This document shows positions 28,091-37,121 of a stretch of DNA of 64,000 bases, piece by piece. Origin of the DNA: Nocardia blacklockiae (GTDB taxonomy: Bacteria; Actinomycetota; Actinomycetes; Mycobacteriales; Mycobacteriaceae); assembly GCF_015477355.1 (NCBI RefSeq), contig NZ_JADLRJ010000005.1:186001-250000 (forward strand), in the 5' to 3' direction. The notes under the pieces are model-generated. The model was not told the DNA's origin. It made no database searches and saw nothing but the letters and a program-made list of their open reading frames with translations. Position 1 is the stretch's first letter. Every line of letters begins with the position of its first letter. Position numbers and translations under genes: made by a program.

Positions 28091-28282
28091 CTGACCGCAG
28101 TCTCCCTAATCCCCGTGACAGGGTCGCATCGCGTGAGTTCCGCCGGGCCCCTGCCGCACCCATGCGCCCGCGGACCACACTATCCTCACCTCGCCGGCGT
28201 TCCCCCGAACGAACTGGCGAGTCGGCAGCCCGCGGCGCGCGCGCCGGGCCATCGAACACAGGCACCAGACTAAGGAGATGAC

Positions 28283-28774
28283 GTGGAGTTCGACGTCACC
28301 ATCGAGATCCCCAAGGGTCAGCGCAACAAGTACGAGGTCGACCACGAGACCGGGCGGGTGCGGCTGGACCGCTACCTCTACACCCCGATGGTCTACCCGG
28401 CCGACTACGGCTACATCGAGAACAGCCTCGGCTCCGACGGCGACCCGCTGGACTGCCTGGTGCTGCTGCCCGAGTCGGTCTACCCGGGCGTGATCGTCGA
28501 GGCGCGACCCGTCGGTGTGCTGCTGATGAGCGACGAGGCCGGCGGCGACGAGAAGATCGTGGCGGTGCCGGCCGGCGACAAGCGCTGGGACCACATCCAG
28601 GACGTCTCCGACATCGGCGAATTCGACCGCAAGGCGATCGAGCACTTCTTCGAGCACTACAAGGACCTGGAGCCGGGCAAGTGGGTCAAGGTCGACGGCT
28701 GGGACGGCAGGGCCAAGGCGGAGAGCCTGGTCGACGAGGCCTTCGCGCGCCTGAAGGAACAGGGCGGCCACTGA
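28283..28774 (+). CDS. ppa: Inorganic pyrophosphatase (family I)
   Basis: Hydrolyses pyrophosphate released by biosynthetic reactions. 163 residues. Family blocks are [46 protein letters not shown] (the D-x-D-P-x-D metal site) and [17 protein letters not shown]. The GTG start has AAGGAG five bases upstream. It is a single gene, divergent from dacB and followed by a very strong hairpin. Confidence 0.97.
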   Translation: MEFDVTIEIPKGQRNKYEVDHETGRVRLDRYLYTPMVYPADYGYIENSLGSDGDPLDCLVLLPESVYPGVIVEARPVGVLLMSDEAGGDEKIVAVPAGDKRWDHIQDVSDIGEFDRKAIEHFFEHYKDLEPGKWVKVDGWDGRAKAESLVDEAFARLKEQGGH

Positions 28775-28781
28775 GCCGCGA

Positions 28782-28822
28782 GCGCTCGGTGACAGCTCCG
28801 GATCGGGGCTGTCACCGAGCGC
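28782..28822. terminator. Strong terminator between ppa and the SARP gene
   Basis: A perfect 15-bp stem, GCGCTCGGTGACAGC (28782-28796) with GCTGTCACCGAGCGC (28808-28822), with an 11-base loop. It starts eight bases after the ppa stop and faces the convergent regulator gene. The remaining 220 bases up to 29048 hold nothing recognisable. Confidence 0.85.
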
Positions 28823-29048
28823 CTGTGGCGGCGTACTCGCAGCTGCCACCGCCGACCCCCCGTGCGACGATGGCCGCGCGTACGGGCCACCGCGAATCCG
28901 GGCCGCGCCGCCAGTGCCGCACGCCGCCGAATTCGCGTTGCCACGCTAACCCGGGCAGGCCGGTGCGCGCATCTTCGGCGGCACGCGAATCCCGCTGGTC
29001 AGGGCGGTGGGTGAGCCGGAAATGATCAGAAAATGACGTGTCCAGGAC

Positions 29049-32015
29049 TCAGCCGGCGGCCCGCGCGGCGCGCAGCGCGTCCACCTGCTCGCGCAGCGCG
29101 GCCAGCACCGGAACCTCCAACGTCTCGTCGACCCGCTCGTGCATCAGGTCGGCCTCCTCCAGCTGTACCACGATCTCGGCCGTCGCGCGCAGCACCTGCC
29201 GCGCGTGCGCGGTCCGGCCCAGCCCCTGCAACACCAGCCCGTGCATCAGCATCACGCGGCCGCGGTGCAGCGGCCCGGCCGCCTGGGTGATGTTCTCGAC
29301 CGCCTCGGCCGCGATCGGTTCCGCCCGCCCGAACTCACCGGCCAGCATGTACACGTGCGCGAGCCGGGCCAGGGCGAAGCCGATCCGCAGCCGCATGCCG
29401 CTGCGCCGCGCGGATTCGACCGCGCGCGTGCAGAATTCGATCGCCTGCCGATGCTCGTCGCGGAACGCGAGGGCCGCGCCGAGTTCGTGCAGCGCCATCG
29501 CCTCCAGCGCGTCGTTGCCGATCTGCCGCGCCAGCGCCAGGCCGCGCCGGGCACTGTCGACGGACTCGTCGACCCGCCCGTCGTCCGACAGCGTCTTCGC
29601 GGCGTGGATGAGGCAGACGCACTCGATGGTCGGGTCGCCGACCCGCCGCGCCAGCCGGATGGCCCGCTCGGCATGCGCGAGCGAGGCGGCGACCTCCACG
29701 CCCACCCGCGTCGAGCTGGCCAGCATCTGCGCCGCGAAACCGGTCAGCCGGGCATCGGCGGCGGAGTCGCTGCCCAGCGACAGCGCGATGCGCTGATGGT
29801 CGCGGCCGGAACGCATCCGGGCCAGCGCGTAGGTGAGCACCGAGCCCAGCGCGACCCGCACCCGGCACTCCAGCCCGCGGTCGCCCGCGCGCAGGGCCGC
29901 CGCGAGCAGTTCCTCCAGCGCCCGCGCCAGCTCCTGGGCGTTGGGTCCGCCGTCGATCAATTCCGCCATCGCCCAAGCCAAGTCGGCGCACAGCGCCAGC
30001 GCCGGTCCCGACGCGGGACGGCCCGGCGCGGCCGCGTCCGGTCCGCTCGGCCGGGCCGTCTGCCGGAACAGCGCCACCAGGTTGCGTCGCTCGGTGTTCA
30101 GCCAGCACTGCGCATCCGCGCCGTCGGAGAACGAGAGCCCTTGTGCCCGAGTCTCTCTCAGGTACTCCGGCAGCCTGGTACCCGGATTGCACACCGCCAC
30201 CACGTTTTTCATGGTCGCCAGGTAGAAGTCCAGCAGTCGCGGCAGCGCCTCGGCCTCGTCGGCCCGGCCCAGCTCGCGGGCGAACAGTCGCAGCAGGTCG
30301 TGGTGGGTGTAGCGGCCGGCGGCGGTGGCGTCGAGCAGGCTCAGGTCCACCAGCGACTCGCACAGGTACTCGGCCTCGTCGCGGTCCAAGCCCAGCACCG
30401 CGGCGGCGCCGGGCAGCGGCAGGTCCTCCACCTCCGGCACCGCGAGCATGCGAAAAGCCTTGGCCTGCTGCGGTTCCAGCTGGTCGTAACCGAGCCGGAA
30501 GACCGGGTCGACGGCCAGGTCGCCGGTGCGCAGCAGCCCCAGCCGGCGCCCGGAGTCGGCCAGCCGGTCGGCGATCGAGGCGATCGTCCAGCGCGGCCGG
30601 CTGGCCAGCCGCGCGCCGATGATCCGCACCGCCAACGGCAGCCGCCCGCAGGCGCGCACCACCGCCTCGGCGGCCTCGGGTTCGGCGGCGACGCGCTCGG
30701 CGCCGACGATGCGCGACAGCAGCGTGGCGGCCTCCGCGGCGGTCATCTCGTCGAGCCGCACGCCGACCACACCGGCCAGCTCCGGCAGCGCGGAGCGGCT
30801 GGTGATCAGCACGGCCGAGCCCGGCGTGCCCGGAATCAGCGGGGCCACCTGCTCGGCGTCGCGCGCGTCGTCGAGCACCACCAGCACCCGCTTGCCGTCG
30901 AGCCGGCTGCGGAACTGGGCGGCGCGCTGCTGCGCCGACGCGGCGATCTCGCCTTCGGGCACGCCCAGCGCGCGCAGGAAGTCGCCGAGGGTGTCGGCGG
31001 CGGAGATGCGGCGCTCGAAACCGTGCAGGTCGACGTGCAACTGTCCGTCCGGGAAGTGGTCGCGGACCAGATGGGCGACGTGCACGGCGAGCGTGCTCTT
31101 GCCGACGCCGCCCATCCCCGCGATCGCGCACACCGGCACCGCGCCGCCCGGCGCGGTAAGGTGCTCGACCATCCGGCGCACCCAGTCGGCGCGCCCGGTG
31201 AAATCGGCGATGTCGGCGGGCAATTGAGCCACCCGGAGCCGCTCGGCGACGGGCGCGGGACGCGGCGGCGCGGGTTCGGCGCGCAGGATGCGCTGCTGCA
31301 GATCCGCGAGCCGAGGACCGGGTTCCAGCCCGAGCCGGTCGACCAGGGTGCGGCGGGTGTCGGCGAAGACCTCGAGCGCCTCGGCTTGGCGGCCGGCGTG
31401 ATAGAACGCCGTCATCAGCAGCTCGCGGGTCTTCTCCCGCAGCGGGTGTTCGGCTGCCAGCGGCTGCAATTCGCTGATCGCCTCGGCGTGGCGGCCCAGC
31501 CGCAGATCCGCCTCGAGCCGCTGTTCGAGCAGGCTCAGGCGGCGTTCGTCCAGCTGGGCGCGCTGGCGTTCGGCGTGCGGGCCGGGCAGTCCGGCCAGCG
31601 GCGTGCCCGCCCACAGGCCCAGTGCCGTTTCCAGTCGTTCGCGGGCGAGGGCGGCGTCGGCGGTGCGTTCGGCCTCGGTCGCGTACTGCTCGGCGAGTTC
31701 GATGTCGACCGCCGCCGGCGGCAGGCGCAGCGTGTATCCGCCGGAGAAGCCGATGAGCACCGCGGGCGGCGCGCCCGCGGCCCGCTCCGGCTCGAGAATC
31801 TTGCGCAGATGCAGGATGTGGTTGCGCACCGCGCCGACCGCGCTCGCCGTGGCCCGCTCGCCCCAGACGTCGGCGACCAGGTCCTGCACCGTGGCCGAGC
31901 GGCCGCGCCGCAGCAACAGGGCCGCGAGCACGGCGCGGCGCTGCTTGGGTCCGAGATCCAGCGGATCCTCGCCACGCCAAGCACGCACCTCACCCAGCAC
32001 GGCGAACTTCAGCAT
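29049..32015 (-). CDS. AfsR/SARP-type regulator with BTAD, NB-ARC and TPR-like domains
   Basis: 988 residues. The OmpR-like DNA-binding domain is at 1-95 (LDLGPKQRRAVLAALLLRRG, VGAVRNHILHLRKIL). The bacterial transcriptional activation domain is at 100-245 (LAEQYATEAERT, LEPGPRLADLQQRIL). NB-ARC follows from about 270, with P-loop AGMGGVGKST (299-308) and Walker B RVLVVLDDAR. The last 350 residues form helical TPR-like repeats. This is the AfsR architecture that switches on secondary metabolism in actinomycetes. No biosynthetic cluster lies in the window, so its target is elsewhere or is the adjacent crotonase. It is 78 bases downstream of the crotonase gene. Confidence 0.92.
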   Translation of the reverse strand: MLKFAVLGEVRAWRGEDPLDLGPKQRRAVLAALLLRRGRSATVQDLVADVWGERATASAVGAVRNHILHLRKILEPERAAGAPPAVLIGFSGGYTLRLPPAAVDIELAEQYATEAERTADAALARERLETALGLWAGTPLAGLPGPHAERQRAQLDERRLSLLEQRLEADLRLGRHAEAISELQPLAAEHPLREKTRELLMTAFYHAGRQAEALEVFADTRRTLVDRLGLEPGPRLADLQQRILRAEPAPPRPAPVAERLRVAQLPADIADFTGRADWVRRMVEHLTAPGGAVPVCAIAGMGGVGKSTLAVHVAHLVRDHFPDGQLHVDLHGFERRISAADTLGDFLRALGVPEGEIAASAQQRAAQFRSRLDGKRVLVVLDDARDAEQVAPLIPGTPGSAVLITSRSALPELAGVVGVRLDEMTAAEAATLLSRIVGAERVAAEPEAAEAVVRACGRLPLAVRIIGARLASRPRWTIASIADRLADSGRRLGLLRTGDLAVDPVFRLGYDQLEPQQAKAFRMLAVPEVEDLPLPGAAAVLGLDRDEAEYLCESLVDLSLLDATAAGRYTHHDLLRLFARELGRADEAEALPRLLDFYLATMKNVVAVCNPGTRLPEYLRETRAQGLSFSDGADAQCWLNTERRNLVALFRQTARPSGPDAAAPGRPASGPALALCADLAWAMAELIDGGPNAQELARALEELLAAALRAGDRGLECRVRVALGSVLTYALARMRSGRDHQRIALSLGSDSAADARLTGFAAQMLASSTRVGVEVAASLAHAERAIRLARRVGDPTIECVCLIHAAKTLSDDGRVDESVDSARRGLALARQIGNDALEAMALHELGAALAFRDEHRQAIEFCTRAVESARRSGMRLRIGFALARLAHVYMLAGEFGRAEPIAAEAVENITQAAGPLHRGRVMLMHGLVLQGLGRTAHARQVLRATAEIVVQLEEADLMHERVDETLEVPVLAALREQVDALRAARAAG

Positions 32016-32093
32016 CGGTCCTGTTCCACAAACGAGCGATCGTTGGTGTGACGGTAGACGATGCCGCTGAGCGGTTGTACAGGAAGCCGGTGG

Positions 32094-32915
32094 TTACCGG
32101 CCCTTGAACTCCGGCGATCGCTTCTCGAACACCGCCTGGATGGCCTCGGTGAGGTCCTCCGACGGCAGGAACGCGGCGTTCCACGCGGAGACGTAGCGCA
32201 AGCCGTCGGCAACGCGCCCGGCCTTGGGCTGCTCGAGCACGTCCTTGATGCCCTGGACGACCAGCGGCGGATTGGCGGCGATCTCGCGGGCCATCGCGTG
32301 CGCGGCGTCGAGCACGGCGTCCTGATCCGCGTACACATCGTTGACCAGACCGATCCGCTCCGCCCGCGCGGCGTCGATGTCCTTGCCGGTATAGGCGAGT
32401 TCGCGCAGGTGCCCCTCGCCGATGATGCCCGGCAGCCGGTGCAGCGAGCCGACATCGGCGACGATGGCGACCTTCGCCTCGCGCAGGCTGAACGTGGCGT
32501 CGGCGCTGGCCAACCGGATGTCGGCGGCGGCGATCAGGTCCAGGCCGCCGCCGACACACCAGCCGGACACCGCCGCGATCACCGGTTTGCGGCAGTCGGC
32601 GACCGCGGTGACCGCGGCCTGCAGACGTCGGATGTCGTCGAGGAAGGCGGTGCGCGGCGCGGCCAAGGCCTTGTCGGCCAGCAGCGGACCGAACAGCGGG
32701 CTCATCGCCTGCAGATCGAGGCCGTAGGAGAAGTTCCGGCCCGACCCGGTGAGCACGATCGCGCGTACCTCCGGATCGGCCCCGAGCTCGGCGAAGACCA
32801 GCGGCAGCTCGCGCCAGAAGTCCGGGCCCATGGCGTTGCCCTTACCTGGGCCGATCAGCGTCACCTGCGCGACGTGGTCCTTGCTCTCGACCGCGAAAGC
32901 CTTCCATTCAGTCAT
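32094..32915 (-). CDS. Enoyl-CoA hydratase/isomerase (crotonase), dienoyl-CoA-isomerase-like
   Basis: 273 residues. Crotonase blocks are VTLIGPGKGNAMGPDFW, SGRNFSYGLDLQAM, KPVIAAVSGWCVGGGLDLIAAADIRLAS (oxyanion hole) and the active-site strand AKVAIVADVGSLHRLP. The Asp in VADVGSL rather than Glu is characteristic of delta3,5-delta2,4-dienoyl-CoA isomerases. The C-terminus (KRSPEFKGR) is the usual crotonase end. It probably takes part in breakdown of unsaturated fatty acids or steroids. It is read in the same direction as the SARP gene and divergent from the OHCU-like gene. Confidence 0.9.
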   Translation of the reverse strand: MTEWKAFAVESKDHVAQVTLIGPGKGNAMGPDFWRELPLVFAELGADPEVRAIVLTGSGRNFSYGLDLQAMSPLFGPLLADKALAAPRTAFLDDIRRLQAAVTAVADCRKPVIAAVSGWCVGGGLDLIAAADIRLASADATFSLREAKVAIVADVGSLHRLPGIIGEGHLRELAYTGKDIDAARAERIGLVNDVYADQDAVLDAAHAMAREIAANPPLVVQGIKDVLEQPKAGRVADGLRYVSAWNAAFLPSEDLTEAIQAVFEKRSPEFKGR

Positions 32916-33070
32916 TTGTCCAGCGTAGCGGCCTGCGGTCGGCGGACGGCCCGGCAGCCCGCCGTGTAAATCCTGTGCAACATTCGCCGCGATCCGCCTT
33001 CGGGGTCGGCGCGCCGGTGCGACGATGGCCGTCTCAGGATCTGCCGCCCCGGTTCCATTCGGAGGCCACC

Positions 33071-33391
33071 ATGTTGATGCACAACGGCATCGGCTTGGAC
33101 AATTTCAACTCGCTCCCCCGCACCCGCGCGGTACATGCGCTCTACGAATGCTGCTGTGCTGTGACCTGGGCGGAGAAGGTGGCCGACGGCCGCCCCTACC
33201 CGGACCGCGCCGCCTTGCTGGCCGCGGCCGATGTCGAACTCCCCGCGCTGTCCGCCGCGGATCTCGACCGCATCTTCGACTCGTTCGTGCGCCGGGAACT
33301 GCCCGAACGCACGCCGGAGGCACTCGGGCAAGCCGTCCGCGAACGGCTCGGCCACATGCTCGGCCCCTCCGACGGCTATCCCGACTATTGA
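33071..33391 (+). CDS. Shortened OHCU-decarboxylase-like protein
   Basis: 106 residues. [43 protein letters not shown] strongly resembles the N-terminal third of 2-oxo-4-hydroxy-4-carboxy-5-ureidoimidazoline decarboxylase of the urate pathway (shown here as blocks [14 protein letters not shown] and [16 protein letters not shown]). The enzyme is normally about 165 residues and has a catalytic His in an HPRIG-type loop. Neither that loop nor the C-terminal helices are present, and the protein ends SDGYPDY. It is therefore probably non-catalytic or a distinct small paralogue. GGAGG lies five bases before the ATG, indicating real translation. No other urate gene is nearby. Confidence 0.7.
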   Translation: MLMHNGIGLDNFNSLPRTRAVHALYECCCAVTWAEKVADGRPYPDRAALLAAADVELPALSAADLDRIFDSFVRRELPERTPEALGQAVRERLGHMLGPSDGYPDY

Positions 33392-33486
33392 GCGCGGGCC
33401 GCAGTGCTCCCCGCGCGGGCAACGTAGGTTGGAACTGTACGAAAGCAGCGAGACAGCGTCCCCCGCGCGGGCGCCGAGGCGGTGAC

Positions 33487-34029
33487 ATGAGCAGTTCCTC
33501 CGATGCCGAGATCGAGGTGCCCGACGATCTGAGCGGGATCACGGCCGCCCAGTACCGGTCCGCCATGCGGCACTATCCGTCCGGCGTCACCATCGTCACT
33601 CTCGACTCGGCGACCCGGCCGGTCGGCTTCACCGCCACCTCGTTCGCGTCGCTGTCGCTGGATCCGCCGCTGATCTCGTTCAATATCGCGCACACCTCGT
33701 CGAGCATCGAGGCCATGCACGCCGCCGACTCGGTGGTGGTGCATTTCCTCGGCGAGCATCAGCGGCACCTGGCGCAGCGGTTCTCGCGGGCCGCCGAGGA
33801 ACGTTTCGCCGACCAGTCGCTGTGGACGCGCCTGGACACCGGCGAGCCGGTCCTGCACGGCACCCCGATCTGGGTGCGCGCGGTGGTGCACAAGCTCATT
33901 CCCGTCGGCGACCACACTCTGGTCGTGGGCCTGGCGACGCGGGTCTACGACAACACCGGCGACCAGCCGATCGCCGCGCCGCTGCTCTACTACAACGGCG
34001 GCTATCACCGGCCCACCGGCTTGGACTGA
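33487..34029 (+). CDS. Flavin reductase-like FMN-binding protein
   Basis: 180 residues of the split-barrel flavin reductase family. Blocks are [38 protein letters not shown] (flavin contacts), [14 protein letters not shown] and a C-terminal [11 protein letters not shown]. Such proteins supply reduced flavin to a two-component monooxygenase, but no oxygenase partner is adjacent. It follows the OHCU-like gene by 95 bases. The ATG at 33487 has GAGGCGGTG just upstream. Confidence 0.9.
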   Translation: MSSSSDAEIEVPDDLSGITAAQYRSAMRHYPSGVTIVTLDSATRPVGFTATSFASLSLDPPLISFNIAHTSSSIEAMHAADSVVVHFLGEHQRHLAQRFSRAAEERFADQSLWTRLDTGEPVLHGTPIWVRAVVHKLIPVGDHTLVVGLATRVYDNTGDQPIAAPLLYYNGGYHRPTGLD

Positions 34030-34090
34030 ACAGCTTTGCGCGCCGCGGCGCGCGGGTTGACAAGGCGGGCGGCGTTCTGCCAATCTCGCA

Positions 34091-34204
34091 TCAGGTCATG
34101 AGTGCCAGCGTCAAGCCCCGGCTAGCTGGTCGGCAACCCTCCTCCGCGGCGGGGTGCTCCGGGTGACGACCTGGCCGCTGCCCGACCGGGCACGGCAAGC
34201 GCGG
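34091..34204 (+). promoter_or_regulatory. SAM-IV riboswitch
   Basis: The sequence shows the SAM-IV aptamer landmarks in order: GGTCATGAGTGCCAGCG, TCAAGCCCCGGCTAGC, GGTCGGCAACCCTCC, GCGGCGGGGTGCTCCGGGTG, ACGACCTGGCC and a 3' element GCCCGACCGGGCACGGCAAGC. P1 pairs CAGGTC (34092-34097) with GACCTG (34168-34173). SAM-IV elements are known from actinobacteria ahead of sulfur and methionine genes, where SAM lowers expression. It lies 50 bases before the cysteine-desulfurase-like gene, so that gene is its target. Confidence 0.88.
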
Positions 34205-34253
34205 ACTCCGATTACTCGTTCCTTGCGGAGTCCATGACCCGAAGGATGACGTG

Positions 34254-35573
34254 ATGACCGCTGTTCTCGACCCGACCTGTGCCCCCGTCGCCCGCGTCAC
34301 CGGCCGCGATCTGCGAGTTCCGTTGGTGCAGGGCGGAACTCGCGCCTACGCCAATTTCGACTACGCCGCCAGTGCCCCCGCGCTCGCCCAGGTGGCCGAC
34401 CGGGTGAGCGAGCTGCTGCCCTACTACGCCAGCGTGCATCGCGGCGCGGGTTACGCCTCCCGCGTCTCGACCGACTGCTACGAATCCGCCCGCGGGACCG
34501 TCGCCGACTTCCTGAACTGCGCCGACGACCAGGTCGTCGTGTTCACCCGCAACACCACCGACGCGCTGAACCTGCTGGCCGCGTGCGTGCCGGGCGACAC
34601 CGTGGTCCTCGACATCGAGCACCACGCCAACTTCCTGCCCTGGACGCGCCACGGCCGCCGGGTGGTCCCCGCCGCGGACACCGTCGAGGAGACGATCCGC
34701 CGCCTGGTCGCCGAGCTGTGCACCAAACCCGCTGCGCTGCTTGCGGTTACGGGTGCGTCGAATGTGACCGGCGAGGTGCTGCCGCTGGAGCGGCTGGCCA
34801 CGATCGCGCACCAGTGCGGCGCCCGCATCCTGGTGGACGCGGCGCAGCTGGCGCCGCATCGACGAATCAACCTGCAAGCCAACGGAATCGACTACGTGGC
34901 GTTTTCCGGCCACAAGCTCTACGCCCCGTTCGGCGCGGGCGTCCTGGCAGGCCGCCGCGACTGGCTCGACGCCGCCGAGCCGTATCTCGCCGGAGGCGGT
35001 GCCGTCCAACAGGTCACCGCCACCGACGCGCACTGGGCGCCCGCGCCGCAGCGCCACGAGGCCGGGTCACCGAACGTACTGGGCGTGGCCGCGCTGGCCG
35101 CCGCCTGCGACACCCTCGCCGCCCTGGACGAGGACACGGTCACCGCGCACGAGCGCCGCTTGACCGAGCGGCTGCGGCACGGCTTGGAAAGCGTTGCGGG
35201 CGTGCGGTTCCTGCGCATCTGGTCGGACAGCGCCGACGGCGTCGGCATCGTCGCGTTCACCGTGGACGGGTTCGCGCCCGGCCACTTCGCCGCGTACCTG
35301 TCGGCCGAACACGGCATCGGCGTCCGCGACGGCCGCTTCTGCGCGCACCCGCTGCTCGCGCGGCTCGGCGTCGACGGGGCGCTGCGCGCCAGCATCGGGC
35401 TGGGGACCAGCGCCGAGGACGTCGACCGGTTGGTCGAGGCGGTCAGGACGCTGGTCGAGCACGGGCCGGGCTGGGACTATGCCTGCACGGACGGGCAGTG
35501 GAACCCGACGCCGGAGACGCGTCCCGGGCTCGCGCCGGGTAGCGGGGCGGGGGCAGCGCCCTGCACGTTCTGA
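34254..35573 (+). CDS. Class V aminotransferase, cysteine-desulfurase-like, under a SAM-IV riboswitch
   Basis: 439 residues of the PLP fold. FDYAASAPALAQVADRV is the usual start; VFTRNTTDALNLLAA, LDIEHHANFLPW, VDAAQLAPHRRI and the PLP Lys motif FSGHKLYAPFG follow. RDGRFCAHPLLARLG matches the catalytic-Cys segment of SufS/CsdA-type cysteine desulfurases. It may mobilise sulfur from cysteine or act on a related sulfur amino acid. AAGGATGAC precedes the ATG at 34254 (a GTG at 34251 also exists). Control by SAM links it to methionine or cysteine balance rather than Fe-S assembly; no suf genes are adjacent. The last 30 residues are Gly/Pro-rich. Confidence 0.88.
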   Translation: MTAVLDPTCAPVARVTGRDLRVPLVQGGTRAYANFDYAASAPALAQVADRVSELLPYYASVHRGAGYASRVSTDCYESARGTVADFLNCADDQVVVFTRNTTDALNLLAACVPGDTVVLDIEHHANFLPWTRHGRRVVPAADTVEETIRRLVAELCTKPAALLAVTGASNVTGEVLPLERLATIAHQCGARILVDAAQLAPHRRINLQANGIDYVAFSGHKLYAPFGAGVLAGRRDWLDAAEPYLAGGGAVQQVTATDAHWAPAPQRHEAGSPNVLGVAALAAACDTLAALDEDTVTAHERRLTERLRHGLESVAGVRFLRIWSDSADGVGIVAFTVDGFAPGHFAAYLSAEHGIGVRDGRFCAHPLLARLGVDGALRASIGLGTSAEDVDRLVEAVRTLVEHGPGWDYACTDGQWNPTPETRPGLAPGSGAGAAPCTF

Positions 35574-35584
35574 GGGCTCGGCGC

Positions 35585-35640
35585 GCCGAGGGCGGGCATC
35601 CTCGCGACCCTTCGCGGCGCGGTTCCTGCCCCGCCTCGGC
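35585..35640. terminator. Bidirectional hairpin between convergent genes
   Basis: GCCGAGGGCGGGCA (35585-35598) pairs with TGCCCCGCCTCGGC (35627-35640), 14 bp with two central mismatches. It sits directly before the end of the convergent small gene at 35644. An additional 14-base palindrome CTCGGCGCGCCGAG is at 35577-35590. Confidence 0.6.
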
Positions 35641-35643
35641 GGC

Positions 35644-35832
35644 TCAGGGCGTGAGGTAGCGCTCGGCCAGTTCCTCGAGCATCGGGTCGTCGTCGGGGAT
35701 CGCGTCCAGCAGCTCGAGATCGTTCTCGACAGAGAGCTGGCGGGTGTCCTCCTGCTCGGGATCCGGGGCGCCGTCCTCGTTCAGCTGCCGCAGAATCTTC
35801 GCGCGGATGCGTGTTTTCAGTGAATCTGCCAT
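35644..35832 (-). CDS. Small acidic hypothetical protein
   Basis: 62 residues (MADSLKTRIRAKILRQLNED to LEELAERYLTP). A short basic helix at the start is followed by an acidic Asp/Glu/Pro-rich segment, and the C-terminus is helical. GGGG lies just before the ATG. No family was recognised. Codon choice is like the neighbours, and its stop abuts a terminator, which supports a real gene. Confidence 0.55.
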   Translation of the reverse strand: MADSLKTRIRAKILRQLNEDGAPDPEQEDTRQLSVENDLELLDAIPDDDPMLEELAERYLTP

Positions 35833-35887
35833 ATCCCCAGCATGCCCAGTGGGCGCGAGTTATCCCCAGCGCCCACGCCGCGATCGC

Positions 35888-36331
35888 TCACACGGGTGCC
35901 AGCCAGGTACCCCAGGGGGTATTCCGAAACACCGTGAACAGTGTGAATACCGCGAGAATCATCCACAACCGAGCACGCCCGATCCGAAAAGGCAGCAACC
36001 GCCCGCCTTGTCCGTGCCACCGCCGCCAGCTCCAATGCCCCAGCCACACCACGAACCCGATCAACAGCGGCACCAACAGCACATTGCTGTGCACAGCATC
36101 GACGACATGGCCCTCGGTGAGGTTGTGCACACCCCGCAACCCGCCGCACCCCGGACACCACCATCCGGTCAGCGCGTAGAACGGGCAAATGCTGTAGGAC
36201 CCCGGCACGTGCGGATCCCGGAAATGCAGCAGCGCGCCGACCGCGACCGCACCCCCGCCCACCAGAGCCGGCTGCCCCAACCCCCGCCAGCCCCCACGGC
36301 TGACCGACGGCCGCACACGCGCGATATCCAC
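35888..36331 (-). CDS. DUF2752 membrane protein
   Basis: 147 residues. The DUF2752 Cys motif is clear: ICPFYALTGWWCPGCGGLRG, then a helix with His (VHNLTEGHVVDAVHSNVLLV). Three to four hydrophobic helices are seen (about 16-34, 78-98, 119-138). The family is of unknown function; the Cys-rich loop may bind metal or heme. The GTG at 36331 is used. Confidence 0.85.
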   Translation of the reverse strand: MDIARVRPSVSRGGWRGLGQPALVGGGAVAVGALLHFRDPHVPGSYSICPFYALTGWWCPGCGGLRGVHNLTEGHVVDAVHSNVLLVPLLIGFVVWLGHWSWRRWHGQGGRLLPFRIGRARLWMILAVFTLFTVFRNTPWGTWLAPV

Positions 36332-36405
36332 AATCGTCCACGGTAGCCGCCGGGAACTCGGCTCCGCCAGGTCAGCCGGGTTGTGCGAAGCGCAGAAGCC
36401 CGGCC

Positions 36406-37053
36406 CTATCCCCTGGCGGACCGTTCACGCACGGCCGCACCGTCGGTGACCGGCGCGGTGAGCGTGCCCGCGAGCATGTCGACGATCTCCGTCCAGGCCG
36501 CCTCGTCGTCGGCGGTCACGCGGCCGGATTCGACGGCCCGCTCATGGTCGGCGAGCAGGGCGAACAGCACCGTGGGCAGCGAGCGCAGCCGCCGGATCCG
36601 CAGGCGGGCGGGCAGGTCGGGCAGTCCGCGCTCGAGCCCGCGCATGATCACCCGCACCGAAGTGCGTTGTGCGGTATCGAGATTGGCCGCATCGGTCACG
36701 GCCGGGTGGGTGCGGATCTGCTCCAGGAAGCGGGCGTAGTGGCCGATCCCGTGTCGCGCGCTCAGCTCGAACATCGGGATCACCAGGGCCTCCAGCAGGC
36801 CGTGCACGCTCTCGGCGGCCGCCGAACCCGCTTGTTCCGCGAGCAGTTCCAGCCTGCGCACCTCCAGCGTCGCCAACCGGTGCTCGACCACTGCCGCGAC
36901 GAGTCCGTCCCGCGAACCGAAGTGGTACTGGATCGCGGAATTGTTGCGCTGCCCGGCCGCGGCGGCGATGTCGCGCAGCGGCACGGTGGGTCCGCGCTCG
37001 GCGATCAATTGCTCCGCCGCCACGATGAGCCGCTCTCGGGCCGTCGTTTCCAC
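36406..37053 (-). CDS. TetR-family transcriptional regulator
   Basis: 215 residues. The helix-turn-helix is at 5-52: RERLIVAAEQLIAERG, VPLRDIAAAAGQRNNSAIQYHFGSRDGLVAAVV. The effector domain is helical and Leu/Arg-rich. The GTG start at 37053 lies 44 bases from a consensus -35 for the divergent SDR gene. A 18-bp near-palindrome within that promoter is a good operator candidate, so the protein probably represses the SDR-dehydrogenase pair and itself. Confidence 0.9.
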   Translation of the reverse strand: METTARERLIVAAEQLIAERGPTVPLRDIAAAAGQRNNSAIQYHFGSRDGLVAAVVEHRLATLEVRRLELLAEQAGSAAAESVHGLLEALVIPMFELSARHGIGHYARFLEQIRTHPAVTDAANLDTAQRTSVRVIMRGLERGLPDLPARLRIRRLRSLPTVLFALLADHERAVESGRVTADDEAAWTEIVDMLAGTLTAPVTDGAAVRERSARG

Positions 37054-37096
37054 AGTTCGAACCGTAGCGTCTCATCAGCATGTTGAGAAGTACCTC

Positions 37097-37121
37097 TTGA
37101 CAGTTAAGGACTAGTGCTTAA
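37097..37121 (+). promoter_or_regulatory. Promoter with embedded TetR operator candidate
   Basis: TTGACA at 37097-37102 is a perfect -35. Immediately after it, TTAAGGACTAGTGCTTAA (37104-37121) is an 18-bp palindrome with a single mismatched pair, occupying the spacer toward a weak A-rich -10 (around 37119-37126). A repressor bound here would block the SDR promoter. Confidence 0.65.

Noticed and set aside
33391-33486. Frameshifted C-terminal half of the OHCU decarboxylase
   Set aside because: None of the three forward frames after the stop shows the expected HPRIG loop or helices before the flavin reductase gene starts.
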